This document shows, piece after piece, positions 19,215 to 26,113 of a stretch of 53,255 nucleotides of DNA (positions are counted from its first letter, which is position 1; every line of letters begins with the position of its first letter). This DNA comes from Streptomyces viridosporus (lineage in GTDB: Bacteria > Actinomycetota > Actinomycetes > Streptomycetales > Streptomycetaceae): assembly GCF_002078235.1 (NCBI RefSeq), contig NZ_MSGP01000126.1:1-53255 (forward strand), read 5' to 3'. Made by a program: the position numbers and the translations under genes. The notes beneath the pieces are model-generated. The model worked only from the letters and a program-made list of their open reading frames with translations. It was not told where the DNA came from and ran no database searches.

Positions 19215-19290
19215 CCCGGTCCGACTCCTCCCCCCCCGAGTCGGCCGTGGGGACGACCCCCGCTCTCCCCCCCGGCGGGGGTCGTCGCAT
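19215..19290 (+). ncRNA. 6C small RNA
   Basis: Two consecutive hairpins with cytosine-filled loops. CCGACTC pairs with GAGTCGG around eight Cs (19221-19244), and GACGACCCCCGC pairs with GCGGGGGTCGTC around seven Cs (19252-19286). This is the defining structure of the actinobacterial 6C RNA family. Its position between the HAD gene and the ssd/tad cluster matches mycobacterial 6C (B11) between Rv3661 and Rv3660c, as I recall. The mycobacterial RNA is thought to pair with G-rich ribosome-binding sites through its C loops. Ends are approximate. Confidence 0.85.
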
Positions 19291-19362
19291 GTCCGGGTGG
19301 GTTTTCTTCCTCTCTTCGCGGCCGAGGCCCTGTTCTGGCGCGGTGAGCGAGGAGGGGTTGTC

Positions 19363-19389
19363 ATGCGCATGAATGGTAGCGGTGGGTAG
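19363..19389 (+). other. Possible eight-codon leader ORF
   Basis: ATG at 19363 follows GAGGAGGGG with ideal spacing and encodes MRMNGSGG then TAG. It lies between the 6C RNA and the ssd-like gene, whose start is 300 bp further on. It may be a leader peptide or chance; a 9-bp inverted repeat (GCGGTGAGC 19340-19348, complement at 19432-19440) brackets it. Otherwise the 579-bp gap holds only the 6C RNA. Confidence 0.2.
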
Positions 19390-19695
19390 TCGTCGGACTG
19401 CTCTGCGGTAATCGCACAGGAGATGTGCACGGCTCACCGCTATGGGTGACGGCGATATTCACAACGGTCGAGACGTCCACAGTTTTCCACCAAGATCCAC
19501 GCGGTTTTTCCGATCGCTGCACCGTGTTTCCAGCGCGTCCCGCTCGTCGCGAGTTCACGCCCGGTTCGTCGTTTGCCGGGGCGCGTATGGCCGGTTTCCG
19601 TCCGCCTTCCCCCGGGAGGCGGCTCGCCGGCTCTTCACACGTCGGGAATCGCGGGCCGCGGGAGCCCGTGAAAGATGCAGCAAAGAAGGACGACC

Positions 19696-20802
19696 ATGGC
19701 TGGAACCGTCACGCGTGATCCGCTGCCCGCCGCCGGAGGGGGCCGCCAGGGCGCACCGCTGATCGTCACCGAGGACGCCGGACTCCTCGACGACCTGCTG
19801 CGCCTGTGCGCGGCGGCCGGCGCCACACCGGAGGTCCATCACGGGATGCCGGAGCCGAGGAGCGGCTGGGAGGCCGCGCCCCTCGTCCTCGTCGGCGACG
19901 ACGCCGCGCGGCGCGTGCGCGGGGCCCCGAGACGACGAGGGGTGGTGCTCGTCGGCCGCGACCAGGACGATTCCGGGGTCTGGCGCAGGGCCGTCGAGAT
20001 CGGCGCCGACCATGTGCTGATGCTGCCCGACGGCGAGCAGTGGCTGGTGGACCGCATCGCCGATGTGGCGGAGGGCGTCGGACGGCCCGCCCTGACGGTC
20101 GGCGTCATCGGTGGCCGGGGCGGGGCCGGAGCGTCCACGCTCGCGTGCGCGCTCGCCGTCACCTCCGCGCGGGAGGGGCTGCGCACCCTCCTGGTGGACG
20201 CGGATCCGCTGGGCGGCGGACTCGACGTGGTGCTCGGCGGAGAGACGGCCGAGGGACTGCGCTGGCCCGCGTTCGCCGCCTCGCGCGGACGGGTCGGCGG
20301 CGGGGCCCTGGAGGAGTCGCTGCCCGAGCTGCACTCCCTGCGGGTGCTCAGCTGGGACCGCGGCGACTGCGTCGCCGTACCGCCCCAGGCCGTACGCGCG
20401 GTGCTCGCCGCGGCGCGGCGCGGGGGCGGCGTGGTCGTGGTCGACCTGCCGCGCCGCGTCGACGACGGGGTCGCCGAGGTCCTCGCCCAGCTCGACCTCG
20501 GACTCCTCGTGGTTCCCGCGGAGCTGCGTGCCGTCGCGGCGGCGGGACGCGTCGCCTCGGCCGTGGGCATGGTCCTGCGCGACCTGCGGGTGGCGGTCCG
20601 CGGGCCGTACGCGCCCGGTCTGGACGACCGCGAGGTGGCCCGGCTGCTCGGACTCCCCCTGGCGGGGGACGTGCCCGTCGAACCCTCGCTGCAGCGCCCG
20701 CAGGAGACGGGACGACCACCCGGGGTGTCGCGCCGGGGTCCCCTGGCCCGCTTCTGCAAGGAGTTCTGGGAGCGGGTGCTGGTGGAGGCGAGGGCGGCAT
20801 GA
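19696..20802 (+). CDS. Septum-site-determining/TadZ-like ATPase
   Basis: 368 aa. The N-terminal third resembles a receiver-like domain without obvious phospho-site residues. From about residue 135 it is a ParA/MinD-type ATPase fold: VIGGRGGAGAST is a Walker A variant with the second Lys absent, followed by LLVDADPLGGGLD and VVVDLPRR. This is the Ssd (Rv3660c-like) protein, which in tad clusters takes the TadZ/CpaE place and localises the pilus machine at the membrane. AAGGA precedes the ATG. The stop overlaps the tadA start (ATGA). Confidence 0.85.
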   Translation: MAGTVTRDPLPAAGGGRQGAPLIVTEDAGLLDDLLRLCAAAGATPEVHHGMPEPRSGWEAAPLVLVGDDAARRVRGAPRRRGVVLVGRDQDDSGVWRRAVEIGADHVLMLPDGEQWLVDRIADVAEGVGRPALTVGVIGGRGGAGASTLACALAVTSAREGLRTLLVDADPLGGGLDVVLGGETAEGLRWPAFAASRGRVGGGALEESLPELHSLRVLSWDRGDCVAVPPQAVRAVLAAARRGGGVVVVDLPRRVDDGVAEVLAQLDLGLLVVPAELRAVAAAGRVASAVGMVLRDLRVAVRGPYAPGLDDREVARLLGLPLAGDVPVEPSLQRPQETGRPPGVSRRGPLARFCKEFWERVLVEARAA

Positions 20803-21860
20803 GGGGGCCTGCGGTGACCGGGGCGGGGATGCCGCCCGGTCTGCTCGACGGAGTGCGGCGGCGGCTGGCCGAGAGCGGGGCCGAGCCGACGCCCGCGCGG
20901 GTGGCGCAGGCGCTGCGGGACCAGGGGCGGGTGCTCGGGGACGCCGAAGTGCTGCGAGCGGCCGAGCAGTTGCGCTCCGAGCTGGTCGGCAGCGGGCCGC
21001 TGGAACGGCTCCTCGCCGACGCGTCGGTGACGGACGTGCTGGTGTCCGCGCCGGACCGGGTCTGGGTGGACCGGGGCGGAGGGCTGGAGCTCACCGACGT
21101 CTCCTTCCCCGACGCGGTGGCCGTCCGGCGTCTCGCGCAGCGGCTCGCCGCCGTGGCCGGCCGGCGCCTGGACGACGCCCGGCCCTGGGTCGACGCGCGC
21201 CTCCCCGACGGGACGCGGCTGCACGCGGTGCTGCCCCCGGTGGCCGTCGGCTGTGCCTGCCTGTCGCTGCGGGTCGTACGGCCCCGCGCCTTCACGCTCG
21301 ACGAGCTGGTGGCGGCCGGGACGGTGCCGCCGGGCGGGGACCGCGTGCTGCGGGCGCTGCTGGACGCCCGGTTGTCGTTCCTCGTCAGCGGGGGCACCGG
21401 CAGCGGCAAGACGACCCTGCTGAGCGCCCTGCTGGGACTGGTCGGGCCGGACGAGCGGATCGTGCTGGCCGAGGACTCGGCGGAACTGCGGCCCGACCAC
21501 CCGCACGTCGTGCGGCTGGAGACCAGACCCGCCAACCAGGAGGGCGCGGGGCTCGTCACCCTCGAGGACCTGGTGCGGCAGGCGCTGCGGATGCGGCCGG
21601 ACCGGCTGGTCGTGGGCGAGGTGCGCGGCGCGGAGGTGGTCCATCTGCTGGCCGCCCTCAACACGGGCCATGAAGGCGGCTCCGGAACCGTTCACGCCAA
21701 CGCCGCCGCCGACGTGCCGGCCCGGCTGGAGGCGCTCGGTACGGCCGCCGGGCTCGACCGGCTCGCGCTGCACAGCCAGCTTGCGGCCGCCCTCTCGGTC
21801 TACCCATCTAACACACCTGTGGACCGGACCGTGTCAGGGGAAGTGCTCAGCGCCAACTAG
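20799..21860 (+). CDS. tadA: TadA secretion ATPase, C-terminally truncated by element
   Basis: Type II/IV secretion ATPase that powers Flp-pilus assembly at the inner membrane face. Present: the N-terminal helical domain, Walker A SGGTGSGKTT, the Asp box LAEDSAELR, Walker B RPDRLVVGEVRG, and the His box region NTGHEGGSGTVHANA. The frame runs normally to AALSV and then into 19 element-encoded residues before TAG, so about 70 native C-terminal residues are lost (353 instead of 403 aa). They lie beyond 31862. Whether the short form assembles hexamers is unknown. It is coupled to ssd and in intact form would be coupled to tadB. Confidence 0.88.
   Translation: MRGPAVTGAGMPPGLLDGVRRRLAESGAEPTPARVAQALRDQGRVLGDAEVLRAAEQLRSELVGSGPLERLLADASVTDVLVSAPDRVWVDRGGGLELTDVSFPDAVAVRRLAQRLAAVAGRRLDDARPWVDARLPDGTRLHAVLPPVAVGCACLSLRVVRPRAFTLDELVAAGTVPPGGDRVLRALLDARLSFLVSGGTGSGKTTLLSALLGLVGPDERIVLAEDSAELRPDHPHVVRLETRPANQEGAGLVTLEDLVRQALRMRPDRLVVGEVRGAEVVHLLAALNTGHEGGSGTVHANAAADVPARLEALGTAAGLDRLALHSQLAAALSVYPSNTPVDRTVSGEVLSAN
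21791..21821. other. attL: core plus element-side arm
   Basis: Core CCTCTCGGT at 21791-21799, then element DNA carrying CACCTGTG at 21814-21821. This octamer is the exact complement of CACAGGTG near the right end, so in the circular form both would flank the core as an inverted repeat. Confidence 0.75.
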
Positions 21861-21892
21861 CCAGCACCAACAGTGCAGTTGGGCAGCAAGGG

Positions 21893-21934
21893 GCCCCGCC
21901 CATGCGCCACGGGGGAAGCACACAGACGGGGCCG
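21893..21934 (-). terminator. Terminator of the left-end small-gene operon
   Basis: GGCCCCG pairs with CGGGGCC at the far end, downstream of the 30-codon gene that ends at 21962. The surrounding sequence (AGCAAGGGGCCCCGCCC...CAGACGGGGCC) is nearly repeated at 30046-30084, so the two ends of the element share a terminator cassette. Confidence 0.55.
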
Positions 21935-21961
21935 GTCTTACTCGCGGCCACAGCGAGGGAC

Positions 21962-22054
21962 CTAAGCGGCGAACCCTCGGGCCACCATCCACGCCACAGC
22001 GGCCACCCACGCCACCCACGCGAGGACCACCAGCGCGCCGCGTAATGCCTTCAC
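21962..22054 (-). CDS. 30-residue hydrophobic peptide
   Basis: GTG start overlapping the TGA of the preceding gene (GTGA), encoding a basic start (VKALRG) followed by one membrane helix rich in Val, Ala and Trp. No family recognised. Its coupling to two upstream small genes is the main support. It could be a membrane toxin-like peptide, a superinfection factor, or simply a small membrane subunit. Confidence 0.4.
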   Translation of the reverse strand: MKALRGALVVLAWVAWVAAVAWMVARGFAA

Positions 22055-22269
22055 ACGGACCGCCCGGCAGGCTCGGGTTTCTTCACCCGGTTCCCATGGC
22101 CGAATTCCCGGTGAATCCGCATCGCTGACAGCGTGGCCACCGCCAACCCCGGATCGTCTATGCGGGCACTTGCGCTGGCACTCCCTCGCAGCGCCGCACA
22201 CACAACGCAGGAAACCGGGTCCACCGGTCCGGGCCGAGGTTCCCGCAACCACTGGTCAACGTCTCTCAA
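22051..22269 (-). CDS. Hypothetical small protein with CxxC
   Basis: 72 aa from a TTG start that has GGGGAG about 6 nt upstream; it overlaps the stop of the preceding gene by 14 nt. It contains SCVVCAALRG, a CxxC pair, and a basic C-terminus (HGNRVKKPEP). No known domain recognised. Middle gene of a three-gene coupled set at the left end of the element. Confidence 0.5.
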   Translation of the reverse strand: MRDVDQWLREPRPGPVDPVSCVVCAALRGSASASARIDDPGLAVATLSAMRIHREFGHGNRVKKPEPAGRSV

Positions 22270-22501
22270 CTCTGTCTCCCCTTGCCTTACACAGCGAGCA
22301 CGGGAACGGGCACGGGGGAGGTTGGGCGATCGGCGGAAAGTAGACCACCCCGGAACGGGTATCCAGCGCGCCGCCGTATTCGGTCCACCACCCCTCGGGA
22401 GAGTCCGCGTACGGCCCCGCAGGATCGTCTATCAGGCTGATTAGCTCAGGCTCGGGTAAGGCGCTCACGCGGGCACTCACGCGCTTTGCCGGTGGCGTCA
22501 T
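22256..22501 (-). CDS. Hypothetical small protein with C-terminal Cys cluster
   Basis: 81 aa; ATG with GAGGGGAC upstream. It has an acidic middle with many Pro and Gly residues, a WWTEYGGALD stretch, and a terminal CPFPCSLCK cluster that could bind zinc. No family recognised. First gene of the left-end operon, divergent from the XRE-TPR regulator across a 104-bp region with a repeated operator-like sequence, so it is a likely regulatory target. Confidence 0.55.
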   Translation of the reverse strand: MTPPAKRVSARVSALPEPELISLIDDPAGPYADSPEGWWTEYGGALDTRSGVVYFPPIAQPPPCPFPCSLCKARGDRVERR

Positions 22502-22574
22502 GGTCGCTGTCCCCTCGCATCGGCAATACGGCGTCCAGCGTCCGGCCGGAATGGATCTACGACTAGTGGCCCCG

Positions 22575-22594
22575 TGTCGGCCAACTGTCGGCCA
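22575..22594. promoter_or_regulatory. Direct-repeat operator for the XRE regulator
   Basis: TGTCGGCCA occurs at 22575-22583 and again at 22586-22594, an 11-bp period that puts both on the same helix face. It lies 11 bp before the regulator ATG, in the divergent gap, so autoregulation and control of the small operon is the simplest reading. Confidence 0.5.
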
Positions 22595-22605
22595 GAATTG
22601 AGAAC

Positions 22606-23814
22606 ATGAGCGGAATCGGGGCCAACATCAGGCAGCAGCGGGAACGGCTCGGGTGGAGTCAGGCACGGCTAGCACGGGAGGTTTGCCGGGCGGCCGGTGT
22701 GGTCGGGGAACCGGTCGGCCGACAGGAAGTCAGCCGGTGGGAGACAGGCAAGCGCACACCGCGCGAATGGCTGCCGTTCCTCGCTGCGGCGCTGGCCGTT
22801 CCCGTAGATGTGCTCACAACGCCACAGACGGCCGCTGAACCGCCGCTCCCCACGCTGTCCGACTTCCTCCCCGCCGAGGACCCGCTAACGCCCCTAGAGC
22901 GCCGTACAGGCGGCCGTGTCGGCGTAGCCCAAGTGGACGACTTGAAACAGCGCGTGCATGGCCTACGGCTTGCCGATGACTTCCTAGCCGGTGGGGATCT
23001 CCTGCGGCCCGCGCTACGCGAATTGCGCAAGGCCGTTCGCATGTTCCGTGAACAGTCGTACACCGAAACCACCGGCCGCCAACTCCTTATCCAGATCGGG
23101 GAGTTGGCGCAGATCGCCGGATGGATCGCGTCGGACGCTGGCCAGCAGAGCGAAGCGGAACGCATCTACCGGCTAGGACTCAGCGCGGCCACGCAGGCCG
23201 AGGACCGGACGCTAGCCGGGAACCTTGCCGGGTCGCTGGCCTACCAACTCAGCAATACCGGACGCGAGTTGGAAGGTCTAGACCTCTCACTTGCCGCACT
23301 CGACGGGGCCGGACCGGACGCACCGCCAAAGGCACGCGCGCTGTATCTCGACCGGGTGGCTTGGGCACACACGAAAGCGGGTGGGGCCGAGAATGCACAG
23401 CACGCAATGCGGGCCCTCGGGGAAGCGTCGGAAGCGCTCAGCGCAGACAGCGAGGGAACCGAGGAACCGGACTACCTGTATTGGGTTGATGCCGGGGAAT
23501 TGCAAGTCATGGAAGCGCGCGTGTTCACCGAGCTACGCCGACCGCTCCGCGCTGTGCCGATACTGCGTGACGTCCTCGGCCGGTATGACGCCACACATAC
23601 GCGAGAGTTGGCGCTTTATCTGTCGTGGCTTGCCGTTGCCTACGCCGACGCCAACGAACCCGAGGAATCGGCGGCCGTTGCCGAACGGGTGCTCACGCTG
23701 TCTGCCAACATTGCCAGCGAGCGAACAGCGGAACGGGCGGGGGTGGTGCTGGCCCGGCTCGCTGAGTATGCCGAGGTGCCCGAGGTGCGGGCCGTTCTGG
23801 ACTCGGCGGCCTAA
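22606..23814 (+). CDS. XRE-family regulator with TPR domain
   Basis: 402 aa. Residues about 5-70 form a helix-turn-helix of the Cro/C1 type (NIRQQRERLGWSQARLAREV... QEVSRWETGKRTP). From about residue 120 to the end are repeated helical hairpins of TPR type, common in Streptomyces regulators that sense peptides or partner proteins. It is the only rightward gene of the element, set opposite the other genes in the manner of a phage-type repressor. It probably controls integrated versus replicating states, and perhaps answers a helper-phage signal through the TPR part (inference). Confidence 0.85.
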   Translation: MSGIGANIRQQRERLGWSQARLAREVCRAAGVVGEPVGRQEVSRWETGKRTPREWLPFLAAALAVPVDVLTTPQTAAEPPLPTLSDFLPAEDPLTPLERRTGGRVGVAQVDDLKQRVHGLRLADDFLAGGDLLRPALRELRKAVRMFREQSYTETTGRQLLIQIGELAQIAGWIASDAGQQSEAERIYRLGLSAATQAEDRTLAGNLAGSLAYQLSNTGRELEGLDLSLAALDGAGPDAPPKARALYLDRVAWAHTKAGGAENAQHAMRALGEASEALSADSEGTEEPDYLYWVDAGELQVMEARVFTELRRPLRAVPILRDVLGRYDATHTRELALYLSWLAVAYADANEPEESAAVAERVLTLSANIASERTAERAGVVLARLAEYAEVPEVRAVLDSAA

Positions 23815-23923
23815 GAATCGAAGGGGCGGAAAACCCTTGGTATCGCTAGCCGGGGGGTACCCGGACACCCTCAGCCGGCGAGGATACCCGCCTTTATTTC
23901 GAAGGTGCCCCGGAAACGCAGAA

Positions 23924-23957
23924 AACCCCCGACGGCCGCGAACGGTCATCGGGGGTT
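23924..23957. terminator. Terminator after the XRE-TPR regulator
   Basis: AACCCCCGA pairs with TCGGGGGTT across a 16-nt loop, between the convergent regulator (+) and the 221-aa gene (-). The flanking A/T runs suit both directions. Confidence 0.75.
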
Positions 23958-23963
23958 CGTAGT

Positions 23964-23983
23964 CACCCTGAATGTTCAGGGTG
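23964..23983. terminator. Second hairpin/palindrome at the convergent junction
   Basis: CACCCTGAA and its exact complement are separated by TG, directly before the stop codon of the leftward 221-aa gene. With the neighbouring hairpin it forms a tandem terminator; as DNA it is a 20-bp palindrome. Confidence 0.5.
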
Positions 23984-23990
23984 GGAGCGC

Positions 23991-24656
23991 TCAGCGAGAA
24001 TCGGGCGAGCGATCGGGGGCGGGCCTAGAACGTATCTCGGCCAAGTGTTGGCGATAGAGGCGGCGTCGTCTGAAGAAACCAATGCGCGGTTGCCGTCGCA
24101 TTCTGGTGCCGTCGTCGTTAAGGGCCTCACTAGCAGAATGAGCAAAGTCATCAATTGCTGCGGCCAGCATGCGCGCCGTAGCTTGCACCCAGTCAACTGC
24201 CCGGCCCGCCGCTTCCTCCGCCTCTTGTAGGGCTTCCGGTGTGCAATCCTCGGGCAGGCCAAGTAACACAGATTCTCGCTCCCGAGCTGCGGCCATCCCA
24301 TCAACTACTAGCCGCGCATGGTCGCGTACCAATACCCCGGTTGCTGCACTAATAGCGGGGGGACCAAAAAGGCTAAGCTCGATCCAGCGCTCGTTTATTT
24401 CCTTCCTGAAGGTGTTCTCTTCTTCAGGGTGCGTACTTTCATAGCTCTCAACGAGGACCCGATCTTTCAGTTCGGTCATCGATCGTAGAAACACTCTGTA
24501 AGCGTCATGCCGGGGCTGATGTCTCTGTTTCAAATGCTCAGCCCTTACAGACATCAGCACGCCGTCTCGCTGAACTTTGCCGGTGACTATCGCACCAACG
24601 ACGCCTCCCACAGAGCCCGCTACTGCACCCAATACCGCTGCAAGTCCCGCATCCAT
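23991..24656 (-). CDS. Hypothetical membrane-anchored helical protein
   Basis: 221 aa. Residues 3-27 are a Gly/Ala/Val membrane helix (LAAVLGAVAGSVGGVVGAIV) without a cleavage site, followed by a long charged, mostly helical cytosolic part with RMRRQPRIGFFRRRRLYR near the end. No family recognised. It has no ribosome-binding site but a near-consensus promoter ending 7 nt before the ATG, indicating leaderless expression independent of the other element genes. Such constitutive accessory genes in phage elements often confer immunity or exclusion, but nothing here proves it. Confidence 0.6.
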   Translation of the reverse strand: MDAGLAAVLGAVAGSVGGVVGAIVTGKVQRDGVLMSVRAEHLKQRHQPRHDAYRVFLRSMTELKDRVLVESYESTHPEEENTFRKEINERWIELSLFGPPAISAATGVLVRDHARLVVDGMAAARERESVLLGLPEDCTPEALQEAEEAAGRAVDWVQATARMLAAAIDDFAHSASEALNDDGTRMRRQPRIGFFRRRRLYRQHLAEIRSRPAPDRSPDSR

Positions 24657-24663
24657 GTTGGGG

Positions 24664-24692
24664 AGTATCAGTCACCGGCGCTCCAGTGTCGA
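24664..24692 (-). promoter_or_regulatory. Promoter of the 221-aa gene, leaderless
   Basis: On the minus strand TCGACA (-35; five of six to TTGACA) and GATACT (-10) are separated by exactly 17 nt, and the ATG follows the -10 by 7 nt. This is the best-formed promoter seen in the element. Confidence 0.6.
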
Positions 24693-24886
24693 GACCTACC
24701 GGCGCTTACCGCAGTTCCGGGGTCGTCCGGGAACCGGCACCGGTCGGCGGGGTAGCGTGTCAGCGCAAGGCTTGGCCGGGGGCCGAATCGCCAGCGAGCG
24801 GGGAAAACGCCACGCGACCAATCCGGGCCGCGCTGGTGCATCCGAGGGTTCCCAACCATCCGGGCCGAGGACAACGCGAATCGGTC

Positions 24887-25165
24887 TCATTCAGCCCGCC
24901 CGTATATGTCGTAAAGCTCATTGAGAATCCGCAGTGAATCCGGCTCATCCAATCCTGCAACGAGGACCTGAGAGAACAGCTCGAGATCAGTTACGGCCTC
25001 CCGGCCAAGGGCAGGACCACCGACACTAAATGCTTCGAAAGCGCGACGCCAGTACAGACAAGGCAGGGAACAGCACGGGCGATATCCTCGGAACCTTCCT
25101 CGTTCACGTCGAGGGAATGCCGGGCGGTCGCACCCTAGGCGCTGACAGAACCTTGAATTACGCAT
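24887..25165 (-). CDS. Hypothetical Cys-rich (zinc-finger-like) protein
   Basis: 92 aa; the ATG has GAGAGGGAAG upstream. The N-terminal half holds CQRLGCDRP and CCSLPCLYWRRAF, a spacing that could bind zinc, in a strongly basic setting. The C-terminal half is acidic and helical (DSLRILNELYDIYG). No family recognised; DNA binding is plausible. It follows a hairpin with a U-tract that ends close to its ribosome-binding site, so read-through may control it. A tempting candidate for a recombination directionality factor or regulator, unproven. Confidence 0.6.
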   Translation of the reverse strand: MRNSRFCQRLGCDRPAFPRRERGRFRGYRPCCSLPCLYWRRAFEAFSVGGPALGREAVTDLELFSQVLVAGLDEPDSLRILNELYDIYGRAE

Positions 25166-25180
25166 TTCTCTTCCCTCTCG

Positions 25181-25240
25181 AAAAGCGGGGGGCCGCTCAA
25201 CGCTGTTGAAGGGACTAACAACACAGCGGAACGGCCCCCG
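25181..25240 (-). terminator. Leader terminator/attenuator before the Cys-rich gene
   Basis: On the minus strand CGGGGGCCG and its complement form the base of a hairpin with an inner CGCTGT/ACAGCG stem, followed by UUUUC. The U-tract ends only a few bases before the ribosome site of the gene starting at 25165, so it is either the terminator of the upstream operon or an attenuator. Confidence 0.65.
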
Positions 25241-25250
25241 GTCTAATGGG

Positions 25251-25280
25251 CACACCTCAACGTCAAGGGGTGGTTACCAG
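25251..25280. repeat. Element repeat family 1, copy 1
   Basis: CACACCTCAACGT followed by CAAGGGGTGGTTACCAG. Related copies lie at 27351 and 29412. This copy overlaps the stop codon (TAA in reverse) of the 74-aa gene and forms an imperfect hairpin. Confidence 0.7.
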
Positions 25281-25498
25281 TGCTGCCAAATGTGCCGGTG
25301 CCGTTCGGCAAACTTACGCGCCCGTTCCTCTAGCACGCTGTCAGCGAAAGGCTCGGCACAATCGTGCGACTTGTCGAGTTCAGCGAATTCCGCCGGGTCC
25401 TCGGTGTGCAGCATGTAGAGAATGCCGAGACGGCCGTAATGCATATCCTCGGCCGAGGGGCCGGAATCGACCGGCGCAGCCTTACGCCGCCTTGCCAC
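25274..25498 (-). CDS. Hypothetical protein following the small terminase
   Basis: 74 aa from a GTG start that overlaps the end of the terminase gene by 17 nt, with a G-run serving as ribosome site. Basic start (ARRRKAAPVD), then an acidic helical body ending RARKFAERHRHIWQHW. No family recognised. Coupled to the small terminase, so it may act in packaging or in the same regulatory step. Confidence 0.55.
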   Translation of the reverse strand: MARRRKAAPVDSGPSAEDMHYGRLGILYMLHTEDPAEFAELDKSHDCAEPFADSVLEERARKFAERHRHIWQHW

Positions 25499-25832
25499 CG
25501 CGCACCCCCCACCGGGCCCGGTTCATCGCACGCGCTGCGGCGGACGCCGAACCCTTGCCCGGTGCCATATCCGCATCCTGTAGGCCGAGGGCCCGGACGA
25601 TAGCGAGGAACGACGTTTCAGCGGCCCGCAGTTCCTTAAGCGAGGGATTCGGATAGAGGCTGCCACGCACGCCGCGAACGATTACGCCGCGAGTCTTCAC
25701 GTCGTGCTCTAGTCCCTCGATTTGATCGAGCACAGCGCACGCCCTTTCCAGGGTGACTAGTTCGTGCGCCTCTAGGTCGAACTCATCAAGAACAGCGCGG
25801 CGAAACTCGGCGCTGAGATTCTGATTACTCAT
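25482..25832 (-). CDS. P27-like phage terminase small subunit
   Basis: 116 aa with the layout of the P27 small-terminase family: an aromatic/acidic helix pair (FDLEAHELVTLERACAVLDQI), a short beta turn (TRGVIVRGVRGS), then NPSLKELRAAETSFLAIVRALGL, the conserved asparagine/histidine-proline-x-leucine helix. The C-terminus is basic (AMNRARWGVRGGKAA). Small terminases recognise the pac/cos site and bring the large subunit to DNA. No large subunit, portal or capsid gene is in the element; satellites of the PICI type use exactly such an orphan subunit to redirect a helper's packaging. GGAGAT precedes the ATG. Confidence 0.68.
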   Translation of the reverse strand: MSNQNLSAEFRRAVLDEFDLEAHELVTLERACAVLDQIEGLEHDVKTRGVIVRGVRGSLYPNPSLKELRAAETSFLAIVRALGLQDADMAPGKGSASAAARAMNRARWGVRGGKAA

Positions 25833-25874
25833 GGTGGTATCTCCAATCGTTGCGCCGTTCGCGCTGACTACATA

Positions 25875-25914
25875 CGGTTAACCGATCTGGGCTCTCCGGA
25901 CGGACAGGGAGAGC
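25875..25914. promoter_or_regulatory. Palindrome and hairpin upstream of the small terminase
   Basis: CGGTTAACCG (25875-25884) is a perfect palindrome; GCTCTCC (25891-25897) pairs with GGAGAGC (25908-25914). Both lie 43-82 bp before the terminase start, in the 281-bp gap that separates it from the 253-aa gene. Likely promoter/operator region; nothing else is visible there. Confidence 0.4.
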
Positions 25915-26113
25915 TGCTATACGCTTGCGGTCCGGCAGAGGGCCGTTCGGGGGTCACCCCCCACCCCTTTGGCCACTCTCAGTGACACTCAGCGCTGTCA
26001 CGGAGCGTGAATGGCAAGCCGAATCCACAGCGAATGCAACGTGCGTCAGCACAGTTCCAGGACAGCGAGAGAACGGGGCCGGTGGTCCCATACCGACCCC
26101 GCCTCAATTCAAG

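Noticed and set aside
19470..19500. DnaA boxes upstream of ssd (three TCCAC clusters)
   Set aside because: Each matches the Streptomyces consensus at no more than 7 of 9 bases and there is no replication gene nearby.
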